NCBI GenBank assembly: GCA_963556145.1
Contig: OY744465.1
Coordinates: 5,270,001 to 5,334,000 of the forward strand
DNA: 64,000 nucleotides
Direction: 5' to 3'
From: Hygrocybe punicea
Taxonomy: Eukaryota > Basidiomycota > Agaricomycetes > Agaricales > Hygrophoraceae
Shown: positions 31,967 through 41,567 of the stretch, one piece after another
Position numbering within the stretch: position 1 is the stretch's first letter
How the letters are laid out: the number at the start of each line of letters is the position of its first letter
Notes under the pieces: generated by a model
The model's input: only the letters and a program-made list of their open reading frames with translations
The model's database searches: none
Told to the model about the DNA's origin: nothing
Made by a program: the position numbers and the translations under genes

Positions 31967-32579
31967 TGTGACGGCGAGTGTGGTTGTAGACCCGAATGGG
32001 AATCTACGGAAAGGGTGATCAGCTAAGAAGTGATCAGAGGAGTTTATTGTCTATAGTCTAGTCAATCCAACCCGAATCCAGGGTTCTGGATCAGAGGGGA
32101 AGTGAAGGGAGTGGAGTACGAAGACTAATGAGATGATACGAAGCGAGGACTAAGAAGTAGAACTGAAGGGATGCAATACAATAGGATGTAATATGATATG
32201 GTGGGATATGATAATATATATGTTGTAGTATAAGGGTACATCTTTTATACTACTGGGAGAGATCCTGTGCTGTAGTAACTATGTACTACAAGCGAAGGCT
32301 GTAACTGATGGTAGAGAGGTGGAGCGGAGTATAGGGGGAATGGTGCTATGTACTAAGTAACGGGAAACGAAGATATATCATATGTAACTATATACGTACT
32401 GATTCCGGGTCGTTAGAGACATCGCATCTTGAGTATGAACGATTCCGGAGGCGGAATCCGGAGCGGAATCGACAGAAAAGACCGGAAACGGGCGGAATCG
32501 ATAATACGTGAATGGGAATGGACGAGGACGAAGTGGGATATGAAGAGGATTCGGGTCCAGAGGGCCCGGAGCCTCTACA
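31967..32579 (-). repeat. 5' LTR (613 bp) of the gag-only element
   Basis: Direct copy of 20783-21395. The 3' side (in plus coordinates) shares motifs with the LTR ending at 2526, so the two elements belong to related families. Confidence 0.9.
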
Positions 32580-32639
32580 ACGCAACAAAGAGTAACAGAT
32601 CCCGTTTGGCATGAATTTCTGTATCATTTGTGGCATGGA

Positions 32640-35600
32640 TAGTGATGGACAGGTCTGGTTCGGAACCATGGTTCAAACCTGAACTGATGAGAACCGAACC
32701 GTGGTTCGGGTCCAGGTTTGAAGCTAGGCGTGAACCGGACCTGAAGTCCGGTTCTGCGTTCACATGATTTTTCATGGTCCAGAACCTGTTCGGACCGGTC
32801 CGAACCATAGGTCATCAGTCTCCAAACACGTTGACTCATGACCTCATGTACGACTCGTGATCTTGTTTATCCACCACGTTGCTCTATACGTGGCGACTAC
32901 CGATAAAGTCTCGTGTTTGGCTCACCCAACTCCCTGCCCGTCACTCCCTATAAATAAATCCTCGCTGGTCGACCACTGTTCCTTCAAACATGGACCATTA
33001 ATAACATGGCGTTCTGACAATCTCACGATTCAACTCATTCTTTTTACAGGATATCCCTTTCTGCGCTCAGAGCGCTACTCCCGGTCCCTCCACGTAGCAC
33101 ACAGATCTTCATTTAGGCAAGTTTATTTTATTTTTACAGTCTATCCTTATTGACACCAGCAGTACCATGCTTAGTGCTCCCCCTAAATGCTTCATAAAGC
33201 CATATATAATTTCAAACATCATTTCTCGTATGTTGCCATGGAATCCATTGTATGCCGCTCGATTTTTGACTGGGTAGCAACATAATTGACATTTTTTTGG
33301 TAAAGTCCATCTTTCAGAAACCAACGGCATACTGCTCTCCGCTTGCCGCTGGGTTTTCTCACGAAGGGCTACCTCCGAATGGTATATGAGCTATTCTCAT
33401 GTTGTCTCGTTACTAATCTCTTTCTGGTACAGTGAAACTATCGGCAAACCGCTCAACGCTGTCCCCAACCCTTTTACAATGGGCCTCCTCCAAACAGGTT
33501 GGTTTAGGTCATCTTTTTCTAAAAATTTTCTAAATTTTGCCACTTACATAGCCCAAAGATTTCGCGATTTATAATGAGGGCCAAAGATTTCGCGATGCAG
33601 CTAATGTGTAGGATGATGTACGTTTTTTTTTCACCATCTCGGCGCCGCTGACATTTCCAAACAGAATATCAGATCGTTTTGGATATAGGAGACGTTGGTG
33701 AATAGACGAAGCCTGAGCTATAAAGGTGGGTTGTTCTTTCTGTTACGCTCAAGTAGCCCACTCACAATGACAGGCTGTGCTGTAGGTCCAGACGGCACCC
33801 TCCTCGATGCTTCTCAGATTATTTGGTTCAATGACGGTGATGATGTGACGCCCATCTCGGGTCCCTCTTTGTTGAAGGCTTCCCCTCTGCCCCGCCCTGC
33901 TTCTCACAGCCCTTCTCCCATCATCGCTGGCTCTTGTCGCCCTCATCGAGTTGTATGCCCTTCTGCAAAGGCACGAGATCCTGACAACCTGGAATCCTGC
34001 GCTATATTGGCCAAAAGGAAGCGTTCGACCAAACAACCTGTCCGATGCGAGGTTGTAAGTGGCAACAGCGATAGCAACAAAGAAAATACGGACCCTGATG
34101 ACTTGGTCCAGTCTGCATGCTCGGAGTACATGTGCAGCAAGGAGGACACCAAAGATGACGCCAACAAGGATGATGTCACCACTGAGATTGATGACAACAG
34201 TGATCAAGGCGACAGAGGCTATATTTCCACCAAGAAAATGGGCGATGACAACCGTCAAGTGAGTTTCTAACCCATTCTGCTATTTATTGTATGCTTGTGC
34301 TGATGCCATCTGGATCCACTTCATCGCAACAGGCTGCAAGTTTCCGTAGCAAGAGTGATCGTACAGCCAACGTGCGCACAATCTTCAAGTGAGATGAACG
34401 TCATATCAATGTGGACACTGGCAAGGAGGAAACCAGCCATTGGTGCCGTGTTTGCAAGTATGTTTGTTTCTGACTAGGGCCTTCTGTGATCTGACCCTAG
34501 GGTTACTCCGGCAGGTCGAAACTGATTGCGTCCAAGTATTGCTTCTTCACGGGTGGGGTGTCCTCCTTACAAACACACATTTCACGGTGAGTTGACATCA
34601 GCAATACTTTTCCATTCACTGATATCTGATCTTCTTAGACACATTGATCATGTCACTTTGTACAAGCTCTGCTGCAATAAGCTCAATATCCCACTTCATC
34701 CATGTGTTCTCATGAGGGAGTTCACGAAGGACAGCATGGACAAGTAGGTCGTGTCTGGATGTGTCAGGAACTGATGCAATGACTACTGGTCTCACAGATA
34801 TGATCAATCTACACTCGACGGGTCTATTATTCGGCAACCTAAGGTCCCACAATTCACTACGAATGGTCTAGTCGACTATATGGTTGAATTGATTGTCTGT
34901 GAAGATAAGGTAGCCAGCTTCTGTTGTCACATATTCTCGCATTGATGTCAACCCCACAATAATACAGGCATTCCAACTTGTTGACAAAGGCCCCTTTCGG
35001 CGTTTGATGAGATACCTGCACCCAACTCTATCTGACAAGGAGATCCCACACCGCAAAAATATTTGCATAGAGATCATGGAGAGGGCAATGTTGGCCAAGG
35101 AGCATGTCAGGTCCCAGCTCAGCAAGATAGCTGGCGAAGTATCCTTTACATTTGACTCGTGGACCTCCCAGAATGGGAACCCCTTTCTGTCTGTTACCGG
35201 CCACTACATCGCAGCTCCTGAAAATCAACCCGAGGAGTGGGAACTAAAGACGGAACAACTAGCATTTGCACCTATTGAAGGTAATCACTCCGGTGAGAAC
35301 CTCACAAACATCATTGTGCACGTCATTGATCGCTATGATCTTCGCGGCAAGGTCAGTCATTGGTCATTCTGTCTACATATGATCTAACACTGTAATACAG
35401 GTCGGCTGGTTCACATCCAACCATGCTTCGAACAATGACACTGCCATGGTGGAAGTCGGCAAAAGGCTAGATCCCCTCAAGAAACATTGGGATCCTGTTC
35501 GTCGAAGGATCAGGCAAGTTTGCAGATCATCTGATGTATGCTTGACTGATGGTGTCATTGTCTTGGTCAGGTGCATGGAACATGCACTCAATCTTGGAGC

Positions 35601-37498
35601 TGGACACCTCATCAAAGGCGTCGCTCCCACACCAGCACATACTCTGTCTCACAGGGAAGGTCATGATGATGGAGAAGGAGACAAAGATGGTGTGAATGTT
35701 GTATTGGAAACCAGCGATTCGCTTGGAAAGGCATTAGCCCTGGTCACACAGGTCATACATGTTTAGTGCACTACATGACGGTCCTGACTTCATAAATGAC
35801 TAGATACACAAGTCACCTCAGGCTCAGGAATTCTTCAAGCAGTCTTGCCATGAGGTGGACACACCTCCCTTGGAGCTCGTCAGGTGGATCTGCACTCAAT
35901 GGGCGTCCATGTATGATTTTTTGGATAGAATCATCAGGCTCAAACCTGTACATGTATTCTTTGCCATCTCTGAATTGGCTAACTGACAACTTCTAAACAA
36001 GGGTGTCAAGCGATTTGTACAACTCGCCGATGATAGTGACAATGTTCCCGACCTCCAAAACAAGTCCTACGCCAATTTCCGCCTGTATAGAAGTGATTGG
36101 GAGAAACTGGAGTTAATGCACAAAGTCCTTCAGGTACGATCTCACACATTAACTCATGACCTATGCCCTCAACCCATGTTGTCCAGGAACCTGCCAATGC
36201 GCAGCAGACATTTTCCAGTTTGAGGTTCCCCACAGTGTGGCACACAATACCTGTCCTGGAGTTCCTCCAGGAAGCTTGGGAGAATATGGCCAGCAATGAG
36301 AAGTTCCAGGTGTTGCAGGCTCCAATCAAAGCTGGATTGGAGAACTTGCACAAGTGGTACCGGAAAGTTGATGAGACCGACGCTTATTTTATCTGTCTCG
36401 GTGAGTGTATTGGCTTGCTAAATATGTTTGCTTATGATGTTCTTTCTGCTGCAGCACTTGATCCGAACATCAAACTAGCATACACGGAAGGGAAGTGGGA
36501 TACAAAATATTTCAAAATGGGAGTACAATCTTTTGAAAAAGTGGTATGTTGCTGTGTATTCTCCTGAATGGCGTGGCATACCTGACAAAGCCTGGAATGC
36601 AGTTTGACGCATATTATGTCCAACCACAAGAACCTGTGAACATGGGGATCACCGTGATGCCTGGTTCGTGAACGATGGCAATGTTGAGCATTGTGACTGA
36701 CTCCGATGTCTTTTCAGTGAGCTCCGGCACCCCCCAGTATGGCTACTCATGGATGCGAGCAGCTGTTCAAGCCCGACAAACTGCTGACCGAGCGAAGACG
36801 GGACCACGCCATGAGCTCAAGATGTACATCACCACTCCTTTAGAACATGTTGAAAATGTGGTCTCTTGGTGGGGTGTAAGTCATTTCACATATACGTCAT
36901 CAGGTTGTAATAACTTTTACAATAGCAGCACACTACTCAGTATCCAACCCTTGCCCGAATGGCTCGGGATTACTTGGCCATCCAAGGTTCTGCTGTTCCT
37001 TCGGAATGGGCGTTCTCCAGCAGTGGCCTCACAGCCACCACGCGCTGCAATAGATTGACGGGATGCACCTTTGAGAGCTTGCAAATATTGAAAGGTGCTT
37101 ACCGGAACGGTCATATGGCTGCAGTGGACCAAGCCACTGCCCACCTGCAGGATGAGCAAAGTGACATGGAGGTTGAAGGTGCTGGGGAAGTGTGAGATGA
37201 ACACAGGTAGCCGGGAATCGCGAAATGAACACTAGCATCAGATTATTGATAACAGAAAACATATGCATACTTGTGTCTTGCCGTAGCACCATATACCAAT
37301 GAAAGAAGGTGCCATATTTTGATCTTTTTGAGGTTCAGTCCAGGGTTCAGTGTTGTCCAAACCAGAACCGGACCTGGTTGAACTAGAACCGAAGGTCAGG
37401 TTCAAGGTTCAGGCAAAAAGAAGAACCGGACCTAGGTTCGGTCCAGGGTTCGCCAAATTTGGCTGAGAACCGGACTGAACCGGACCTGTCCATCACTA
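32640..37498 (+). mobile_element. hAT transposon, 4859 bp
   Basis: The ends TAGTGATGGACAGGT (left) and ACCTGTCCATCACTA (right) are perfect inverted repeats. They are flanked by an 8-bp duplication, GGCATGGA (32632-32639 and 37499-37506). Subterminal regions are crowded with GGTTC/GAACC motifs on both sides. It encodes a multi-exon hAT transposase on the plus strand. It lies only 52 bases from the right end of the 11.8-kb LTR element, and removing it restores the Helitron helicase frame. Confidence 0.93.
33767..37195 (+). pseudogene. hAT transposase, multi-exon, probably inactive
   Basis: Exon 1 runs from ATG 33767 to a GTGAGT donor at 34259 and is Ser/Pro-rich then acidic. Exon 2 (about 34330-34460) has a BED-like zinc-finger fragment (HWCRVCK) but contains TGA at 34390-34392. 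Later exons give the RNase H-like fold: FTFDSWTSQNGNPFLSVTGH near 35150 (first acid) and VGWFTSNHASNND near 35401. Here the usual acidic residue of the DNASNND box is replaced (NH). The C-terminal dimerisation block is at 36940-37100 (LARMARDYLAIQGSAVPSEW), with stop at 37193-37195. At least nine introns with GT/AG ends are apparent. The nonsense codon and missing catalytic residue suggest it no longer works. Confidence 0.8.
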
Positions 37499-37506
37499 GG
37501 CATGGA

Positions 37507-38337
37507 GAGGTTCACAGACGACACCTGGACATGTTGCAAACATTGATCATAGGGGAACCTCAATGCATGCCCACCGATTTGCATTCTCCTGAATGGTGGG
37601 ATGCCGTACTGGTCACACCTCATCATGCAGTCCGAGAACGATGGAACTCGGCAGCCATTCGGAAATACTGCAAGGAATCGGGAGAAACCCTTTATGTGGT
37701 AACTGTGGAAGATACCACCCGAGGTCGTCAACTTTCACCACACGAATGGATCACGTTGGTGGGTCACGAAGCAAGAACACGAAATGCTCAAAAAGACTTA
37801 CCAGAGACGATCAAGCTCGCAAAAGGAATGAAGGTGATGATAACGACCAACATCGAGATGGACTTAGACATCGCAAATGGAGCACGGGGTGAGATCGTTG
37901 AAATCAAGCTCCATCCTGATGAGCCGTGCACAGAGACAAGGCCCATCATACACTTAAAACATGTCCCCGCTTATGTGCTGGTGAGACTCAGGATTAGGAA
38001 GTGGAATAATACCCATAGAACCTGGGACGTGCTGAATGCAAATCAGGATGAAAGAGGGGACAACCACTTTGACGAAAACAGTTACACGCTTACAATTACC
38101 CATGACGACGAGCTATGCTTTCACAGATTACCAAGCGCAAGGCCAAACGATCCTGTACGTGATTGTAGACATCAGATGCCCACCAGCACCAGGCAAGTTA
38201 AGTCTATTCAATCTCTACATAGCCCTATCGAGAAGCTCGGGACGAGGTTGCATTCCCTTGTTGCAAGATTTCGATGATAATCAATTTTTACAAGCACATG
38301 ACACGGAGCTCTACATTGAAGACATGTGATTGGAGGA
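37507..38337 (+). pseudogene. Helitron PIF1-type helicase, C-terminal part
   Basis: This continues the helicase interrupted at 20782 and again at 32639. Recognisable blocks are WWDAVLVTPHHAVRERWN, GMKVMITTNIEMDLDIANG (motif V region) and, in another frame from about 38070, AFTDYQAQGQTI and LYIALSRSSGRG (motif VI region). The switch between the two frames (about 38060-38110) shows a frameshift. Together with the missing Walker B acids this helicase is dead. Confidence 0.8.
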
Positions 38338-38862
38338 AGATGACAAGCAAAGCAAGATTTGGTGGACAAAGATGAGAGGATGAGGAAGACGGAATGGTTT
38401 AGGTGGTCACAGGTAGTGCGATGCGACAGGAGGTATAAAGTTTATGATATAAACGGCCATAATGGAGCTGAGTGTCCATGTTTACATTGATTTACAATAT
38501 CCAACCCCGATTCGCTTTTTTTTGGGGGGCAAACAACCTTGCAAGCAAGGTAATTTATTCACTTGTTAATAACTAGGAAGTGAATATATGCGATTAAGAG
38601 TGCGTTCGGTGCAACGTTTTCGCGTGACAACCCCTGCCAAATAAATGGTTGAGATCTTTGACAATTGGTTGCGACAAAGAGCTGTTCGGTGTCACTTGTT
38701 TGTGATTGAGATCTTGAGAAAAAATCTTGAAATGGCTGTCAAAATGAGATAGAGGTCAGACCCTGTTTTTCGCGGATTGAGATTGAGACAAACACACGGA
38801 AAACAAGCCACTCAATACGAAAAATATGCCACTCGACTCTTTATCCTCTCAGACTCACAGCT

Positions 38863-40008
38863 ATGGCCCAAGATCCAAAGTCAAAATGGACTACCGCTGA
38901 TGAAGCAACCCTTGTCGAAGTCCTTCTCAGAGAAAAAAACCAGGGACACTGGGGTGACAACAATCCAAAACCCAGCAATGGACTGCTGCCAAGAGTGCCC
39001 TTGCAGGAAGTGAGCTGGTTTCGGGAGGAGGGCCAAAGACAGTTTCTACTATTAAAAGTCGATGGCAACAGGTATTTCTCACCTTTATTCCACTTTGAAC
39101 CAACTGACCGAAGGACTCCAATGAATGCTAGCTCAAACAAGAGTTTGACATCATCAAGAAACTACGAGGTTTATCAGGGTTTGGTTGGGATGATGAGCAG
39201 AAACTGGTAACAGCATCACCTGAGGTCTGGGATGCATACCTTGAGGTGGGTTATGAGAACCGTCTCATTGCCATTTCTGATCGCATTGCAGAAACACCCA
39301 AAAGCGAAGCCCTTCTGAAAAAAGCCATTCCCACTCTATGATGATGTTGCTGAGTTCGTTGATGGTTCTCGTGCCACCAGTGAAAATGCTTTTAGGCCAA
39401 CCGACATGATGCGATCCAGCAGTCCAGTGATTGATCCTATGCTCCTTTCTCTTTCAGAGGAGTCTCGAGATCAATCTGTCCCTTCTGAGAGAGAAGGCAT
39501 CGCCCCAAAGAGCCTGACCTTGAAGAAGCGACGAAAATCTGAACGGAGTGATTCTGAGGAGGAACAAGACTCCAATAAGGTGAGCATAACATTGAATTGG
39601 GGCATGGCAATTAATTCATGTTGTCAGGATGAGGAACAACGTCCCAAGAGCCAGAAAACGACAAGTTTTCAACGCCGTAAAGTCAAGCGCATCAGCACCG
39701 GTGAAGGAATCTCAACGATGGCCAATGCCATGCAAGTAGCTATGGAAACACTAGCTGGATCGCTCAGCACGTCTACAACAAATGCATCTACCACAAATAC
39801 AAAGACAGCCATGGATTCCCCAAGCTGGAAGGCAGCCGCTGTTGCTGCTATTGAGAAGGATGAAGGCCTCTCAGAGAATGAGTTTGTTGATGCGGTCGAG
39901 ATGCTGATGTCAAACTCAGATATGGCAACGATGTACTTGGCTATCAGGAGCCAATCTTCGCACACTCGATTCCTTCAATCCCAGTTCAGAAAACACCATG
40001 GCATTTGA
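38863..40008 (+). pseudogene. Harbinger accessory SANT/Myb-like DNA-binding protein, broken
   Basis: ATG 38863 starts the trihelix/SANT-like domain (KWTTADEATLVEVLL). The middle part (WTAAKSALAGSEL...KSRWQQ) is in a different frame, indicating a one-base loss near 38975. A second helix block (LSGFGWDDEQKLVT) follows a short intron near 39077-39132. The conserved KKPFPLYDD block is cut by TGA at 39317-39319. The remainder (39331-40008, one intron at about 39580-39628) is Ser-rich with a C-terminal helix. In Harbinger elements this protein helps bring the transposase to the ends. This copy cannot make it intact. Confidence 0.75.
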
Positions 40009-40090
40009 GTCTATGCAATACATATGTACCATTCTTGTCTTTTTATTTCTGTCATCGTGTATCAACCATCGTCATGTAGCAATCAATGAG

Positions 40091-41364
40091 TCATTGTCGC
40101 CGTCCTCTGTTCTCATAATCCAACCACATTGCCTTTGCAATCCTATCCCGATGATCAGCAGCCCGACCTCGTTCATCTTGTGTGATGCTTCCTTGCAACG
40201 CTCCAACATCCCCATCTGCTTGGTCATTGTCCACGTCTTCAGGTAGGTCTTGCGGATCATAGATGCGTATGAAATTGTGAATGACAGCGAGCGCTGACAC
40301 AAGCTGTGCCTGTGTCCTAAGCGGATACTCCTGGGCAATCGTAAGAACCTTGAATCGTTTCTTGCATACCCCGAAGATACGTTCCACGACATTTCGTGCT
40401 TGTGCATGTCTCAGATTGAACAACTCCTTGAAATCTTTTGGCCTGTAATTGTGGTGAGAAAGTGTCAATAACCAAGTGAGCATTCTCACCGTTCTGACCG
40501 TTTGCCCCACTCCTTGAGATGATATATCACACCCCGATATGGCACGAGCAAAGCATCACACAATCTGTAGCCTGCATCTGCAAGATAGTACTTTCCCACT
40601 GGATTGTTGAAATCAGAACTTCGAGCATCTTCATACACACGGCTATCCGAGGCACTGCCCTCCCACCCTGGCAAAACGTAGAGAAACCGCATATCCATTG
40701 AGCACACAGCTAGTACATTCTGGGAAAGTTGTCCTTTCCGATTTCGATATGCAGGGCGAATGAGCTCTGGCGTGAATGCGGCAATGTGGGTCCCATCAAG
40801 AGCGCCAAGACAGTTTTTGAAAAAAGGGTATAACTTCTTTGACGACCGGATTTCGTGTGGAATGGGTTCATTTCTGGCCGGTAATTTCACATATAGAGAG
40901 TAGAAATCTGGAGACGTCAATGCGTCAAGTACACGATGAATGACTCTGTCCATAAAGTGAGATTGATACAGTAAGTAGTTGAAGAGTAGGGCGTACATAG
41001 ATATTGTGTCTCCGCTGCGTTGAAAACGCTCCTGTAATGCGCGATTAGACAGTGATCTCCTTGCGTAGTGAAGGAAAATGCCAAGCTGTTCTTCGGCAGT
41101 GATGTTCTTCGTGTCCCCAAACCCCACCACTCGTTCAAGGGCCTTCAGAAGCCACAAAAAGACGTGCTTGTGCATGCCAATCTCGTTATAGAACCTTCCT
41201 TCGCGTTCTTGCAGCTCTTCCATCCATCCTTGACCGGTGAGTTTGGAATCGTGTTGCGTGGTCTTGTTGAATTGAGAACCATAAGCGGCAACTACAGAGG
41301 CAGAGGCCGCTGCAACGGTCAGTAACCCAGCAGCAGCGGCCGTTATCTTGACTTTGGGATCCAT
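40091..41364 (-). CDS. PIF/Harbinger DDE transposase (408 aa, 2 exons)
   Basis: ATG 41364; exons 41364-40490 and 40442-40091 join in phase (GTGAGA donor, ACAG acceptor) to give 408 residues. The N-terminus has an Ala-rich hydrophobic stretch and a helical region. Catalytic blocks are CLGALDGTH (first D), SASDSRVYEDA and YYLADAGY (second D), and NVVERIFGVCKKRF (E). No stop or frameshift is present. It cuts at the TIRs and integrates at TWA targets. It may still act on related elements even though the partner gene here is broken. Confidence 0.88.
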
Positions 41365-41567
41365 TGTCAATGAGCGTCGATGAAGCTGATGAGCTGATGA
41401 GATGACACTCTTGGTTTATCATTATGTAATCTCAATTTGACACAAGTGCGTTCGGTTGCACAAATCAAATTTTTCATTCTCAAAACTCTGTCATTGTCGC
41501 ACACCTGCAAGATTGCGGTTTTCTGTCGAGACACAGTTTCGCAAAATTTGCGCCGAACACACTCTAA

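Larger units (their letters stand above)
20783..32579 (-). mobile_element. 11.8-kb gag-only LTR retroelement (TR-GAG-like) with nested gypsy
   Basis: Two 613-bp direct LTRs (20783-21395 and 31967-32579; TGTGAC...CTACA) that look identical bound this element. A 4-bp duplication, ACGC, flanks it (20779-20782 and 32580-32583). The primer-binding site beside the right LTR sets the orientation as minus. Removing the nested gypsy element leaves about 5.2 kb of internal and LTR DNA. It has a gag-like frame (minus, from 31772) and, on the plus strand, a spliced coiled-coil/Cys-cluster gene, but no protease, reverse transcriptase or integrase. This matches the non-autonomous TR-GAG class, so Pol must come from elsewhere. 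No clear polypurine tract is seen at its 3' LTR edge. It interrupts the Helitron helicase. Confidence 0.85.
15520..38576 (+). mobile_element. Decayed Helitron containing three nested insertions
   Basis: A plus-strand series of Helitron domains runs from an N-terminal DUF6570-like region through an HUH replication initiator to a PIF1-type helicase. It is interrupted by a hAT MITE (18390-18705), an LTR element (20783-32579) and a hAT transposon (32640-37498). With these removed the element is roughly 6 kb. A candidate 3' end is the hairpin CCTTGCAAGCAAGG (38537-38550) followed 26 bases later by CTAG (38573-38576). The spacing is longer than usual, so the terminus is tentative. The 5' end was not identified. 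Multiple stops show that the element is dead. Confidence 0.75.
38598..41564. mobile_element. PIF/Harbinger transposon, 2967 bp
   Basis: The terminal inverted repeats are GAGTGCGTTCGGTGCAA (left) and GAGTGTGTTCGGCGCAA (right, reverse complement), 15 of 17 matching. They are flanked by the 3-bp duplication TAA (38595-38597 and 41565-41567), which is diagnostic for PIF/Harbinger. It has the standard two convergent genes: a SANT/Myb-like protein (plus) and a DDE transposase (minus), with stops 83 bases apart. A direct copy of the left end lies at 41444-41461, near the right end. Confidence 0.9.
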
